64,000 bases of DNA, from assembly GCA_031420365.1 (NCBI GenBank), contig JANOMP010000241.1, forward strand, positions 1 through 64,000. Reading direction: 5' to 3'. Source of the DNA: Leadbetterella sp031420365. Its GTDB lineage: Bacteria; Bacteroidota; Bacteroidia; Cytophagales; Spirosomataceae. Both the position numbers and the translations under genes were made by a program. How positions within the stretch are numbered: position 1 is the first letter of the stretch; every line of letters begins with the position of its first letter. The notes beneath the pieces were generated by a model. That model searched no databases. It was not told where the DNA came from and worked only from the letters and a program-made list of their open reading frames with translations. Shown here one piece after another: positions 25,394 to 34,908 of the stretch.

Positions 25394-26293
25394 ATGTTTT
25401 CCGACAATTTAATTAATCTAAAATACTTTTCTTATAAAACTGGAATTCCTTCTGAAGTTCTTTCTGAAATGTACATACTGGAAAAGAATTTCTTTGAGAA
25501 AATTTCAAATGAATCAGATTTCAATATTCGCCAAGAATTGTACAGTAATGTGTATACAAAATCTGCGGAATTACTAGAACCATATTCAAAAAATTATTTT
25601 GAAGTATTAGTTAAGGCAAAATCAAAAATTTTAAATATTTTCAAAAAAGAAGTATTTGGAAAGTCCATTCTGGATATAGGAAGTGGTAGCGGTGCTTTCC
25701 TTTATTCAATCGCAAAATCAGGTCTTCCCTATAAATATTTATACGGTTTAGATGTAAAAATTCCTGTTTTACCAAATGATTCATTTTCAAAAGAAGTAAA
25801 ATGTTTTCAAAGAAATGTAATTGATTTTGAGCTTCCAGATAAATTTGAAGTTGCCATTTTAGATAATGTTTACGAGCATATTTCTTTGGTTGATAAGGAT
25901 ATGTTTTTACGTTCAGTTTCGAAAAGCTTAGAATTAGGAGGTAAGCTAATTTTGATAACTCCAAATAGACTTTTTGGGCCAACTGATTGGACAATATTAA
26001 AAGATAATACCCATAGAGGAAAAATTAAAGCCAATTGCCTTCATCTAGATGAAACCACTTTTAAAGAAGTTATAAAAACTTTAAAGAATTATGGATTCTC
26101 AAATTTTGTCTCACCTATTCCCTTTATAGTATTCAGTAGGTTAAATCAAATTTTTCCTAACTTCCGCCTACCAAGTAGTGTATATTCTTTCATTGAAAAT
26201 TCTTTGTTTATTAAAATCCTAAAGAATATAAAATTTAAAGGAAAAAGTATAATGAGAATGGAAGTTTCAATTATTGCCGAAAAAATAAAATAA
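25394..26293 (+). CDS. SAM-dependent methyltransferase (class I)
   Basis: A 299-residue protein. Residues ~1-85 are an N-terminal helical region; the methyltransferase core follows with a canonical motif I (ILDIGSGSGAFLYSIA), the acidic end of strand 2 (YGLDVK), motif II (VAILDNVYEHISLVD) and ELGGKLILITPN. Such enzymes in polysaccharide loci methylate sugars or lipid carriers, but the acceptor cannot be inferred. It is first in the plus-strand run toward the WecDEF-like genes, 19 bases before the YfhO-like gene. Confidence 0.8.
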   Translation: MFSDNLINLKYFSYKTGIPSEVLSEMYILEKNFFEKISNESDFNIRQELYSNVYTKSAELLEPYSKNYFEVLVKAKSKILNIFKKEVFGKSILDIGSGSGAFLYSIAKSGLPYKYLYGLDVKIPVLPNDSFSKEVKCFQRNVIDFELPDKFEVAILDNVYEHISLVDKDMFLRSVSKSLELGGKLILITPNRLFGPTDWTILKDNTHRGKIKANCLHLDETTFKEVIKTLKNYGFSNFVSPIPFIVFSRLNQIFPNFRLPSSVYSFIENSLFIKILKNIKFKGKSIMRMEVSIIAEKIK

Positions 26294-26312
26294 ATTTAAA
26301 TAATATAACTAA

Positions 26313-28784
26313 ATGATGAAAGCTCTTTTGAATAGAAGTAATTTAATTCATGTTTTTGCTTTGGTATTATTTATTCTGCTTTCAGTGGGGTATATGGATC
26401 CAATTTTAAGTGGAAAGACACTTCAGCAAAGTGATACTTTTCAAATGCATGCGGTACAGTCTGAAATTAGAAAGTTTGGTGCTGAACATCCTGGAGAATA
26501 TACAGGTTGGACAAATAGTATGTTTGGAGGAATGCCAGCTTATTTTGTGGGTGGTGATTATTCTGAAGGCTTATTTGTGAAAATTCAACCCTATATTTAT
26601 AATCTTTTTTCTCAACAGGGTACTTTTCTGTTTCTTTACTTAATTGGAGTTTATTTGTTGCTTATTTCACTGGGTGTTGGATTTCTTCCTGCAATTATCG
26701 GTTCTATAGGTTATGCATTTTTTTCTTATAATATATTAATAATAGAGGCAGGGCATTTGGCTAAAGTATATGCGTTGGCATTTGTTCCCATTATGATAGC
26801 AGGTTTGATATGGGCATTTGGGAACAAACCATGGCTAGGAGCTGCAATTTTTAGTTTAGGATTAGGATTAGAATTGAATGCAAATCATTTCCAAATTACC
26901 TATTATTCTGCTTTTATTATCGGTATTTTAGGTGTTTTTGAAATGGTTAGGGCCATAAAAAATAAGCATACATTAAAATTTTGTATGGCAGTAGGTTTAA
27001 GTTTGATTTTAGGTTTTCTTGTAGTTGGAACAAATACCTCTAGGTTATGGACGTCAACTGATTACGCTAAATATACCATGAGGGGAGGAAGTGAACTAAA
27101 AGGAAATTTGGTGGGTAAAGGATTAGAAAAAGAGTATGCTTTTGAATGGAGCTATGGAAAACTTGAATCCTTTTCATTTTTGGTTCCTAACTTTTCTGGA
27201 GGTGGAACAGGAGAATTGGATAAAGATTCAGATTCATTCAAGGCTCTTACTGGGCTTGGGGTAGAATATGGACAGGCTTTGCAATTTGTGAAAGGATTGC
27301 CTACTTATTGGGGCGAACAACAGTTTGTAAGTGGAACTACCTACTCAGGAGCTATTATTCTGTTTTTGTTTGTTCTAGGTTTGTTTTTTGCCAATGTTAG
27401 ATATAGAACGCCCTTTCTAGTAAGTGCAGTTCTTTGTCTGTTTATTTCATGGGGAGGAAATTTCGGTTTATTTAATAATATCCTTTTCGATTATTTGCCA
27501 TTTTTCAACAAATTTCGTGCTGTAAGTATGATTTTAGCCTTGTTCCAACTTTGTGTAATTGTAATTGGAGCTTTAGGTTTACATCAAATAATAATTAATA
27601 AGCCAGATTGGGCAAGTTTTAAAAAACCTTTTTATTTTAGTTTGGGGATTGCAGGAGGTTTGTGTTTGATATTTGCTTTGCTGCCTGGTATGTTTGACTT
27701 TACTTGTACCAAAGATGCACAGTTCAAAGAGGTTCTAAAGCAAAGTTTTGGAAATAATGAAAATGCAGTCAATCAGGTTTACAATGCATTGTTGTCGGAT
27801 AGGGAAAGTTTATTGCGGTCTGATGCAATAAGAAGTTTAATTTTTATTTTATTAGCTGCTGTTGTTTTGTGGCTTTATATTAAAAATACAATTAATAAAA
27901 CTAATATTGTTGGTGGTTTAATTGCATTTTTAGTCTTAATAGATTTATGGTCATTAGATAAAAGGTATTTAAACAAGGAAGATTTTCAAAGAACGCCAGA
28001 AACTACTGATAGTCAATTTACTCAATCTCCAGCTGATTTGCAGATATTAAATGATAAGAGCCTTTCCTACCGAGTTATTGATGTCACTTCTAGTCCGTTT
28101 ACAAACTCTTTGACTTCTGTATATCACAAATCTATTGGGGGGTATAGTGCTGCCAAATTAAGCAGGTTCAATGATTTAATTGAAAACCAGATTGCAAAAA
28201 ACAACATGGGCGTATTAAATATGTTGAATACCAAATATTTTATTGTAAAAGGACCAGATGGTAATCCAACTTCTCAACAAAATCCTGGTGCATTAGGAAA
28301 TGCATGGTTTGTATCTGAGGTAAAGGTAGTAAACGGACCAAATGAAGAAATGAAAGCATTAGATAGTTTAAATCCTGCAAAGACTTTAGTTGTGGATAAG
28401 AAATTTATAGCGAATTTAGGTTCCAAAAGACCTGCAACAGATTTTTCGGGGAGTATTTCCTTAACATCTTACAGTCCAAAGCACTTAGAATACAGTTTCG
28501 AAAGCAATCAAGACCAAATTGTTGTATTTTCAGAAGTGTTTTATAAAGGAAACGAAGATTGGGTCTCCACAATTGATGGCAAGAAAGTAGACCACCTTAG
28601 AGGAAATTATATACTTAGAGCTTTGCCTGTTCCAGCAGGAAAACATAAAATAGCTTTTACCTTTGATCCAATTTCTATAAAAGTTGGTCAGAAGTATGAT
28701 AGAAATGCTTCGATAGGCTGGATCGTTTTGGTTTTGGGAGCTTTATTTATGCATTTTAGAACAAATGGCAAAGTTGATGAATAG
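26313..28784 (+). CDS. YfhO family polytopic membrane protein (GT-C-like)
   Basis: An 823-residue protein with about a dozen helices. A large first extracytoplasmic loop (GKTLQQSDTFQMHAVQSEIR, GGMPAYFVGGDY) carries the Asp residues expected of GT-C enzymes, and a C-terminal beta-rich periplasmic domain (from about residue 560) ends in one last helix. This is the architecture of the YfhO family; its Gram-positive members glycosylate teichoic acids using undecaprenyl-linked sugars. The Bacteroidota substrate is not known; the neighbouring Wzx- and Wec-like genes suggest a surface glycan. Its end overlaps the next gene by a few bases. Confidence 0.8.
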   Translation: MMKALLNRSNLIHVFALVLFILLSVGYMDPILSGKTLQQSDTFQMHAVQSEIRKFGAEHPGEYTGWTNSMFGGMPAYFVGGDYSEGLFVKIQPYIYNLFSQQGTFLFLYLIGVYLLLISLGVGFLPAIIGSIGYAFFSYNILIIEAGHLAKVYALAFVPIMIAGLIWAFGNKPWLGAAIFSLGLGLELNANHFQITYYSAFIIGILGVFEMVRAIKNKHTLKFCMAVGLSLILGFLVVGTNTSRLWTSTDYAKYTMRGGSELKGNLVGKGLEKEYAFEWSYGKLESFSFLVPNFSGGGTGELDKDSDSFKALTGLGVEYGQALQFVKGLPTYWGEQQFVSGTTYSGAIILFLFVLGLFFANVRYRTPFLVSAVLCLFISWGGNFGLFNNILFDYLPFFNKFRAVSMILALFQLCVIVIGALGLHQIIINKPDWASFKKPFYFSLGIAGGLCLIFALLPGMFDFTCTKDAQFKEVLKQSFGNNENAVNQVYNALLSDRESLLRSDAIRSLIFILLAAVVLWLYIKNTINKTNIVGGLIAFLVLIDLWSLDKRYLNKEDFQRTPETTDSQFTQSPADLQILNDKSLSYRVIDVTSSPFTNSLTSVYHKSIGGYSAAKLSRFNDLIENQIAKNNMGVLNMLNTKYFIVKGPDGNPTSQQNPGALGNAWFVSEVKVVNGPNEEMKALDSLNPAKTLVVDKKFIANLGSKRPATDFSGSISLTSYSPKHLEYSFESNQDQIVVFSEVFYKGNEDWVSTIDGKKVDHLRGNYILRALPVPAGKHKIAFTFDPISIKVGQKYDRNASIGWIVLVLGALFMHFRTNGKVDE

Positions 28785-29496
28785 AACAGAAAAAATGCCT
28801 GAGAAAGCTGAGGAGCATATTATTTTAACTGCTTCTGTATTTCATTCTCGGTGGTATAGTTTAAAAAAATTAAAAAATCTAATACTTTTTGCCAAAGAAA
28901 ATTTTATTGAAAATCAAAATGGAGTTGTCAAATTGGCAGATTTTGGATGTGGAACTATGCCCTATCGTTCTTTATTTGATAAATCCAAAGTAAACTACGT
29001 AGGTATTGATCTAGATTGGAATCCGCATGCTGAAGTTTTTATTTCAAAAGACAATAAAATTTTAATCGAAGATGGAAATTTTGATATTGTTTTATCTACA
29101 CAAGTATTAGAACACGTGGAAGACCCTGCAGATTATTTAAGTGAAGCCTTTAGAATATTGAAACCGGGAGGTAAACTTGTGCTTACTACCCATGGTTATT
29201 GGATGTTCCATCCTGATCCTACAGATTATTGGAGATGGACTTCTTCTGGATTACAGAAAATCATAAAAAATGCAGGTTTTGAAGTTTTGGCCTTCAAAGG
29301 TATGTTGGGAAGGATGGCTGCAGGTTTACAAATATTTCAAGATGGTTTGCTTTTTAAATTTCCATTATGGTTTAGGCCTATTGTTTCTACGCCACTTCAA
29401 CTTTTGATTGCATTTTTTGATAAATTTCAAAAGCAGGATATTATTGATATTGATGCTTGCAATTATTTGATTGTTGGTCTTAAACCAAAAGCATAA
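28777..29496 (+). CDS. SAM-dependent methyltransferase (class I)
   Basis: About 239 residues from the ATG at 28777, which overlaps the YfhO stop; ATGs at 28765 and 28795 are alternatives. Motif I is LADFGCGTMPYRSLF, strand 2 ends IGLDWNP-like (GIDLDWNPH), followed by FDIVLSTQVLEHVEDPADYL and LKPGGKLVLTTHG. The segment GYWMFHPDPTDYWRWT is shared by methyltransferases of polysaccharide clusters. It is coupled to the next gene by a TAATG overlap. Substrate unknown. Confidence 0.8.
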   Translation: MNRTEKMPEKAEEHIILTASVFHSRWYSLKKLKNLILFAKENFIENQNGVVKLADFGCGTMPYRSLFDKSKVNYVGIDLDWNPHAEVFISKDNKILIEDGNFDIVLSTQVLEHVEDPADYLSEAFRILKPGGKLVLTTHGYWMFHPDPTDYWRWTSSGLQKIIKNAGFEVLAFKGMLGRMAAGLQIFQDGLLFKFPLWFRPIVSTPLQLLIAFFDKFQKQDIIDIDACNYLIVGLKPKA

Positions 29497-30989
29497 TGGG
29501 ATTAATCATAAGGCAAAGTGTAAAATCGAGTGTTGGATATTATTTAGGAATTATCCTTGGGGCAATAAATACTCTTTTTATAGCAACTCATTTTTTGTCT
29601 GCTGATCAATTAGCCGTATCTAGGCTATTATTAGAAAATAGCTTAATTTTCGCAACTTTTGTCCATTTGGGATCTCCATTTATTATTGATAAATTTTTTG
29701 CTAGATTTAAAAATGAAGACAATGGACATAATGGAATATTAGTTTTAATGCTTCTTTTTCCGGTTGTTGGTTTTCTTGTTTTTTTTATTCCATTCATTTT
29801 AATTAATGGTGAGTTTAATTCTTTGTTTTTAGAAAAGTCTCCTTCTGTAATTCCATATTTGTGGCTAAGCCTTCCTATGGCTTTCTTTTGGGCATTTGTA
29901 ATGATTTTTGAAGCTTATTCAAGGGCAAATAAACGAGTTGCTGTACCAACCTTCTTAAGGGAAACATTATTTAGGGTATTAAACATTTCTACAATTATCT
30001 TTTTTGGATTAGGTTACATTTCCTTCTCAACGTTTTTAAAATTAAATGTTTTGATAATCTTAGTCATAATTTTATTATTGATTCTATATCTGTACAGATT
30101 AGGAAAATTACATTTTAATTTATCATTTTTAAAGATAAAAAAAGGTTTAATTATTGAGGCGGCAAAATTTGGCTGTTTAGTAATAATTGGAAGCTTAGGT
30201 GTTAATCTTATAATGTTTATTGATAGAAATATAATTGCTCAGGAAATCGGAACTGAAGCAGTAGCGATTTTTGTGATTTCAACTTATATTGCCTCTACTA
30301 TTGAAATTCCTGCTAAAGCATTAAAATCTATTTCAGTGCCCATTTTGTCGGAAAATATTTTTCATTCTGATTTTAAAAAAGTGGATGAGATATATAAAAA
30401 ATCAGCACTTAACTTAATGCTAATTGGAGGCATAATGCTTGTTTTAGTTTCCATAAATATTGAGACAATTTTAAATTTATTGCCTAAAAAAGAAATTTAT
30501 TCTCAAGGAAAATGGATTGTGATAATTATTGCATGTGCAAAATGGATTGAAATGAGTCTTGGTTTAAACAATGAAATGATTGCCTATTCAAAATATTATA
30601 AGTTTAATACTTTGTTAGTTATTTTAATGGCGGCTTCTGTTGTTTTATTAAATTATCTATTAATTCCTAAATTGGGATTATTAGGTTCGGCTTTAGCAAC
30701 GGCATTTGTTACACTTTTTTCGAGTATTTTTAGATTGATTTTTGTTCAAAATAAGTTTGGAATCAATCCATTATCATTTAAGGAGTTAATAATTGTTTTT
30801 ATGTTCGGAATACTTGTATTGATTGGAATTCTAATCCCAGATTTAGGAGTTTCAAGGCTACAAATGATAGGAAGTATATTTGTAAAGTCCATAATAATTG
30901 TGGTAATTTTTTCATTTTTATTAATTAGATTCAACATTTCCCAAGATATAACGTATATATATCTAAACTTAAAAAAGAGATTTTTGTAA
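29496..30989 (+). CDS. Wzx-like polysaccharide flippase (MOP superfamily)
   Basis: A 497-residue protein with about fourteen hydrophobic segments spread evenly, without large loops, as in the polysaccharide transporter branch of the MOP exporters. The N-terminus (RQSVKSSVGYYLGIILGAINTLFIATHFL) and the central INLIMFIDRNIIAQEIGTEAVAIF-like region fit Wzx. It would move undecaprenyl-PP-linked oligosaccharide across the inner membrane. ATG overlaps the preceding stop (TAATG). The three Wec-like genes follow, suggesting that its cargo contains their sugar. No Wzy polymerase is evident nearby. Confidence 0.8.
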   Translation: MGLIIRQSVKSSVGYYLGIILGAINTLFIATHFLSADQLAVSRLLLENSLIFATFVHLGSPFIIDKFFARFKNEDNGHNGILVLMLLFPVVGFLVFFIPFILINGEFNSLFLEKSPSVIPYLWLSLPMAFFWAFVMIFEAYSRANKRVAVPTFLRETLFRVLNISTIIFFGLGYISFSTFLKLNVLIILVIILLLILYLYRLGKLHFNLSFLKIKKGLIIEAAKFGCLVIIGSLGVNLIMFIDRNIIAQEIGTEAVAIFVISTYIASTIEIPAKALKSISVPILSENIFHSDFKKVDEIYKKSALNLMLIGGIMLVLVSINIETILNLLPKKEIYSQGKWIVIIIACAKWIEMSLGLNNEMIAYSKYYKFNTLLVILMAASVVLLNYLLIPKLGLLGSALATAFVTLFSSIFRLIFVQNKFGINPLSFKELIIVFMFGILVLIGILIPDLGVSRLQMIGSIFVKSIIIVVIFSFLLIRFNISQDITYIYLNLKKRFL

Positions 30990-31013
30990 AATGAGCATCA
31001 TAGATTTTAATTA

Positions 31014-31703
31014 ATGTTAGAAGTAAAAAAGAAAATATGGGATTCAGATTTTTTTGGATTTCCAATTGGGGAGTGCATTATTGATTCAAATTTTAAAGAA
31101 ACAGAATTAGATTTATATAAAGAAAAGTTTAAACTAATATATTTGTATAGTCAGGATAGCATAGAAAATTCTAATTTCCAACATAAATCTACAAGGGTGG
31201 TTCTTCAAAGGATAGTTTCAGAATCTGAGATAATAAACTGTACCACAGAAGTTAGAAAAGTTGGACAAAGTATTTTAGAAATCAAGAAACTAAAAAACTT
31301 GGCATTACAAAGTGGTGAGTTTTCTAGATTTAAAACTGATCTAAAATTTAAAACTGATGAATTTAAAAAACTCTACTTTGAGTGGATTGTTAAATCAATT
31401 AACAATATTGATGAAATAGATACTTTTGGATATTACCAAAATAATGAAATTTATGGGTTTGTCACATTAGAAAGAAAAAGTGATGTTTACTCAATTGGTC
31501 TTTTAGGGGTTGACTTTAATGAAAGGGGCAAAGGAATTGGCCAAGCTTTGGTAAATCAATGTATTAGTGAAACTCAGAAAAATGGTAGAGATAGACTTCT
31601 TGTCGTTACTCAAGGTGAAAACCAACCAGCAATATCTTTATATGAGAAACAAAAATTTGAAAAATTAAACTTTACATATATTTACCATTTATGGAATATT
31701 TAA
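31014..31703 (+). CDS. GNAT acetyltransferase, probable dTDP-fucosamine acetyltransferase (WecD-like)
   Basis: A 229-residue protein. The N-terminus KKIWDSDFFGFPIGECII resembles the start of WecD, and the C-terminal GNAT fold has the acetyl-CoA motif GVDFNERGKGIGQALVNQC and VTQGENQPAISLYEKQKFE. WecD acetylates the 4-amino group of dTDP-4-amino-4,6-dideoxygalactose, the product of WecE. The wecE-like gene overlaps its end by 13 bases, strongly supporting this substrate. Assignment rests on the N-terminal similarity plus context. Confidence 0.75.
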   Translation: MLEVKKKIWDSDFFGFPIGECIIDSNFKETELDLYKEKFKLIYLYSQDSIENSNFQHKSTRVVLQRIVSESEIINCTTEVRKVGQSILEIKKLKNLALQSGEFSRFKTDLKFKTDEFKKLYFEWIVKSINNIDEIDTFGYYQNNEIYGFVTLERKSDVYSIGLLGVDFNERGKGIGQALVNQCISETQKNGRDRLLVVTQGENQPAISLYEKQKFEKLNFTYIYHLWNI

Positions 31704-32830
31704 TTCCTTTTAATAGGCCTTATTTGTCAGGAGAAGAAAAATTGTTAATTAATGAAGTTTTAGAAAGTAGAATTTTGGCTGGTAATGGACCATTTACAAA
31801 AAAATGCCAAGATTTTTTCGAAAACAAATATGGTTTTGGTAAATGTCTTCTGACCACATCTTGTACTGATGCTTTAGAAATGGCTTCAATTCTAATTGAT
31901 ATTAAGGCTGGCGATGAAGTAATTGTTCCCTCCTATACTTTCGTGAGTTCAGCAAATCCATTTATATTAAGAGGTGCAAAAATAAGGTTTGTAGATAGCA
32001 AAAAAGAGCAGCCAGGCATGGACGAGGATAAGATAGAAGAATTAATAAATGGTAATACAAAAGCCATTATAGTGGTTCATTATGCGGGGATGGCTTGCGA
32101 GATGGAAAAAATAATGGATCTTGCGGTAAAATATAATTTATTTGTTATTGAAGATGCAGCACAAGCAATAGATAATTATTTTGAATATTCAAATAAGAAA
32201 AAAAAGTATTTAGGCTCTATAGGGCATCTTGCCGCATTTTCATTTCATGAGACCAAAAATATTTCTTCTGGAGAAGGGGGGATGTTAGTTATAAACGATA
32301 AAAAATTAGTTAAAAGAGCTGAAATAATTTGGGAAAAGGGAACAAATAGGAATGCTTTTTTTAAAGGTTTGGTAGATAAATATAACTGGGTAGATATTGG
32401 ATCTTCATTTTTGCCTTCAGAGATAATAGCTGCTTTATTATTTTCTCAATTAAATATAATAGATTTTATTCAACAGAAAAGAAAGTCGATATGGGAGCAA
32501 TATTTTAATGGACTAAAAGATTGGGCAAGAGAAAATGATGTTGTTTTACCTTTTGTACCTCATTGTTCAGGAAATAATGCTCATATGTTTTATTTAGTTT
32601 TAAAATCTGTCGAGGAAAGAGATAATTTAATTCAGAAATTAAAAAATCATAGAATTCTTTCAGTTTTTCATTATTTAAGTTTACACAAAAGTCCTTACTA
32701 TTTAAGTAAACATGACGGAATAGTTTTGAAAAATGCAGACAGATATTCAGATTGCTTATTAAGATTACCTCTGTATGTAGATCTTACTGCTGAAAATGTG
32801 AATACCATAATTAACATTATAAAAAGTTGA
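31691..32830 (+). CDS. wecE: dTDP-4-amino-4,6-dideoxygalactose transaminase (WecE-like)
   Basis: A 379-residue DegT-family PLP enzyme. The PLP lysine is in SFHETKNISSGEGG, and downstream blocks EKGTNRNAFFKG, VDKYNWVDIGSSFLPSE and NAHMFYLVLK closely follow enterobacterial WecE as I remember it, closer than to other DegT aminotransferases. It converts dTDP-4-keto-6-deoxyglucose to dTDP-4-amino-4,6-dideoxygalactose with glutamate as donor. It is embedded between WecD-like and WecF-like genes with overlaps on both sides. The RmlA/RmlB steps that supply the keto sugar are not in the window. Confidence 0.85.
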   Translation: MEYLIPFNRPYLSGEEKLLINEVLESRILAGNGPFTKKCQDFFENKYGFGKCLLTTSCTDALEMASILIDIKAGDEVIVPSYTFVSSANPFILRGAKIRFVDSKKEQPGMDEDKIEELINGNTKAIIVVHYAGMACEMEKIMDLAVKYNLFVIEDAAQAIDNYFEYSNKKKKYLGSIGHLAAFSFHETKNISSGEGGMLVINDKKLVKRAEIIWEKGTNRNAFFKGLVDKYNWVDIGSSFLPSEIIAALLFSQLNIIDFIQQKRKSIWEQYFNGLKDWARENDVVLPFVPHCSGNNAHMFYLVLKSVEERDNLIQKLKNHRILSVFHYLSLHKSPYYLSKHDGIVLKNADRYSDCLLRLPLYVDLTAENVNTIINIIKS

Positions 32831-33984
32831 AGACTTTTTTTCATTTTTTATTGTCAGAAAAAATTGTTTCTGATGTAATTTTAAATTTTGAGAATTCGGA
32901 ATCAAATAATTATTTTATTTTTTTTGACGACATTTCAAAACGTAAAGCAACTTTTCCTAAAACAAAAAATGAAATTTTGGTTCTAAATTATCATAAATCT
33001 GGAATTAATGATTTAATAGAAAAGCTAAAACCTGATTTATTGCTGTTACATTCTATTAGTTTCAAATTTGCCAAAGTTGCATTAGAAATCAGGTCATCTA
33101 TTAAAATTGGATGGTTTCCTTGGGGTTATGATATTTATTCTTTGCCCAAAATTAGATTGACATTATATGGAATAAAAACGTTGGCTTATATAAAAAGTCA
33201 AAGCCCATTTTTTTTTATTAAAAATAAATTAATTGAATTTAGCTTTGATTTTTTACCTGAATTAATTTTAAAAAAAATAAATCTAGAATATTTTAGAGAA
33301 ACTCTTTTACTACACAAAAAAATAGACTTTTTTATTTCATACATTAAAGAAGATTTTGATGTTTTTTCAAAATTTTATCCGAACAATATGAAATTTATTT
33401 ATTCTCCATTTTTGACATTAAACCAATATTTAGGAAAAATTGAGCACCCTATACTAAATAATAATACTGGAAATATTTTAATTGGAAATTCAGTTTCTTT
33501 AGAGTCTAATTATTTTGATGTGCTAGAAAAGCTAAAAGTAAATAAAACTAAATTTTCTAAAGCCTTTTTTATTTTAAACTACGGAGAATCCTTTAAAAAT
33601 TTTAAAAAAGATATTCAATTCAAAATTAATAAAGATTTATTAGTAAAAGCTGAATGCATAACTGATTTTATGGATTTGAAATCGTATGTGGAATTTTTGA
33701 AAAGTTGCAACACAGCAGTTTTTTTGCAATACAGGCAGCAAGCTATGGGAAATATTATTACCTTAATATACTTAGGTGCAAGAGTATATCTATCTAAATA
33801 TAACCCGATACTCAATTTCTTTAATTCTAATTGTATTAAAGTTAATATTTTTGAAAACGAATTTGATGAATTTGGCACTACTGATTTGTCATTTGAAGAA
33901 AAAGAAGCAAATAGATTCAGTTTAGAGAAAATTTTTTTCTCTCGAAATTCAAATGGTATATATTCAAATATATTGAATTTGTAA
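32827..33984 (+). CDS. Fuc4NAc transferase-like glycosyltransferase (WecF, GT56)
   Basis: A 385-residue protein starting at TTG 32827, overlapping the wecE stop; there is no in-frame ATG nearby downstream. It contains GWFPWGYDIYSL, equivalent to the WGxDLY segment of WecF, and later GNSVSLESNYFDVLE and YRQQAMGNIITLIYLGARVYLSKYNP, matching WecF's GNSGDRSNEH and RQQGIGT...GIPCVLNRENP order. WecF adds 4-acetamido-4,6-dideoxygalactose to the lipid-linked ECA disaccharide. The acceptor here is unknown. Last gene of the plus-strand cluster. Confidence 0.75.
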   Translation: MKTFFHFLLSEKIVSDVILNFENSESNNYFIFFDDISKRKATFPKTKNEILVLNYHKSGINDLIEKLKPDLLLLHSISFKFAKVALEIRSSIKIGWFPWGYDIYSLPKIRLTLYGIKTLAYIKSQSPFFFIKNKLIEFSFDFLPELILKKINLEYFRETLLLHKKIDFFISYIKEDFDVFSKFYPNNMKFIYSPFLTLNQYLGKIEHPILNNNTGNILIGNSVSLESNYFDVLEKLKVNKTKFSKAFFILNYGESFKNFKKDIQFKINKDLLVKAECITDFMDLKSYVEFLKSCNTAVFLQYRQQAMGNIITLIYLGARVYLSKYNPILNFFNSNCIKVNIFENEFDEFGTTDLSFEEKEANRFSLEKIFFSRNSNGIYSNILNL

Positions 33985-34109
33985 AATAATTACTGATAGA
34001 ATATTACTAGTTTAGGCCTAATTAAAGGATTTACTTCATCACTATCACTATATGTTAAATAATTTACTTTGTAATGGTCTTTAAAGTATGTTTTAGTTTA
34101 ACAACTTGT

Positions 34110-34126
34110 TTCGATTACTTATCGAA
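34110..34126 (+). terminator. Weak terminator candidate after the plus-strand polysaccharide cluster
   Basis: TTCGAT and ATCGAA form a perfect 6-bp stem with a 5-base loop, followed after a few bases by a T-rich stretch. It lies between the WecF-like gene and the convergent DUF5672 gene. Short stem, so low confidence. Confidence 0.3.
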
Positions 34127-34182
34127 TTCTGCATTTATTTTTTGTTTGTTTTTAGTTTTTTTGAATGAAACCCAAAGAAATG

Positions 34183-34908
34183 TTATTTAATCAATTCTTG
34201 CCAAAAAACAGGATCGTATTTTTCCCAAGCATGTACACCGAAAGGGAGTTTATGATTTGTAATTTCAAAAGATTTTCGAGGCTCCATTTCGAAAGCAAAA
34301 TTTAAAGCATCTTTTGCATTTGGGCGTTTAAAAAAAGGATTTAACCAATATAATAATAAACCCCAAAACATATCTTCATTTTTTATGAAATATCTTAATA
34401 AAGGTCTAAAAATTAAAGTATTAAAATAATGAGGCTTAACTTTTCTTAAAGAAAATCCTCCATTTCCCACTTTGTTTATAAACCAGGAACTCATGTTTAC
34501 TAATGGTTTCCCTTTGGAAAGTGGAGGGGCTGTGAGCCATGGGGCGCCAATGTAGTCATAGTTTTTATTAGCCCAAACTAGCAAATCATCGCTAAATACA
34601 AAAGCATCTAGCTGGTAAACCAAAATATACTTATAAGTAAAAAATTTTTTATAAAAAAACGGAGAAAGCATTAATTGACTATAGCCCTGAACGTCAGCAA
34701 AATAGAAATTTTCAAATTCTAAAGTTTTTGCATTTGAAATTTCGATAAAATAATTTGCCAAATTCATCCCTTTAGGGTGAATAAAATAAACAACATATTT
34801 ACCTAATATTTTTTTACATTGCCTTAGCGATATTTGCTCATTTTCAGATAAAAATTCTTTGTAGATTGGAATTACAATAGCAATATTCTCCTTAGTTAAT
34901 ATATTCAT
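34183..34908 (-). CDS. DUF5672 family protein, probable glycosyltransferase
   Basis: A 241-residue protein with a GT-A-like layout: NIAIVIPIYKEFL at the start, a DxD-like segment in YILVYQLDAFVFSDDLLVWA, then DYIGAPWL, GGFSLRKVKPH and EDMFWGLLL. These are the landmarks of DUF5672, which resembles sugar transferases. The C-terminal LPFGVHAWEKYDPVFW is also typical. It overlaps the upstream GT4 gene by 17 bases and is convergent with the WecF-like gene. Donor and acceptor sugars are unknown. Confidence 0.75.
   Translation of the reverse strand: MNILTKENIAIVIPIYKEFLSENEQISLRQCKKILGKYVVYFIHPKGMNLANYFIEISNAKTLEFENFYFADVQGYSQLMLSPFFYKKFFTYKYILVYQLDAFVFSDDLLVWANKNYDYIGAPWLTAPPLSKGKPLVNMSSWFINKVGNGGFSLRKVKPHYFNTLIFRPLLRYFIKNEDMFWGLLLYWLNPFFKRPNAKDALNFAFEMEPRKSFEITNHKLPFGVHAWEKYDPVFWQELIK

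Noticed and set aside
34012..34021. Palindrome TTAGGCCTAA between convergent genes
   Set aside because: Ten bases, no loop and no U-tract; not distinguishable from chance.
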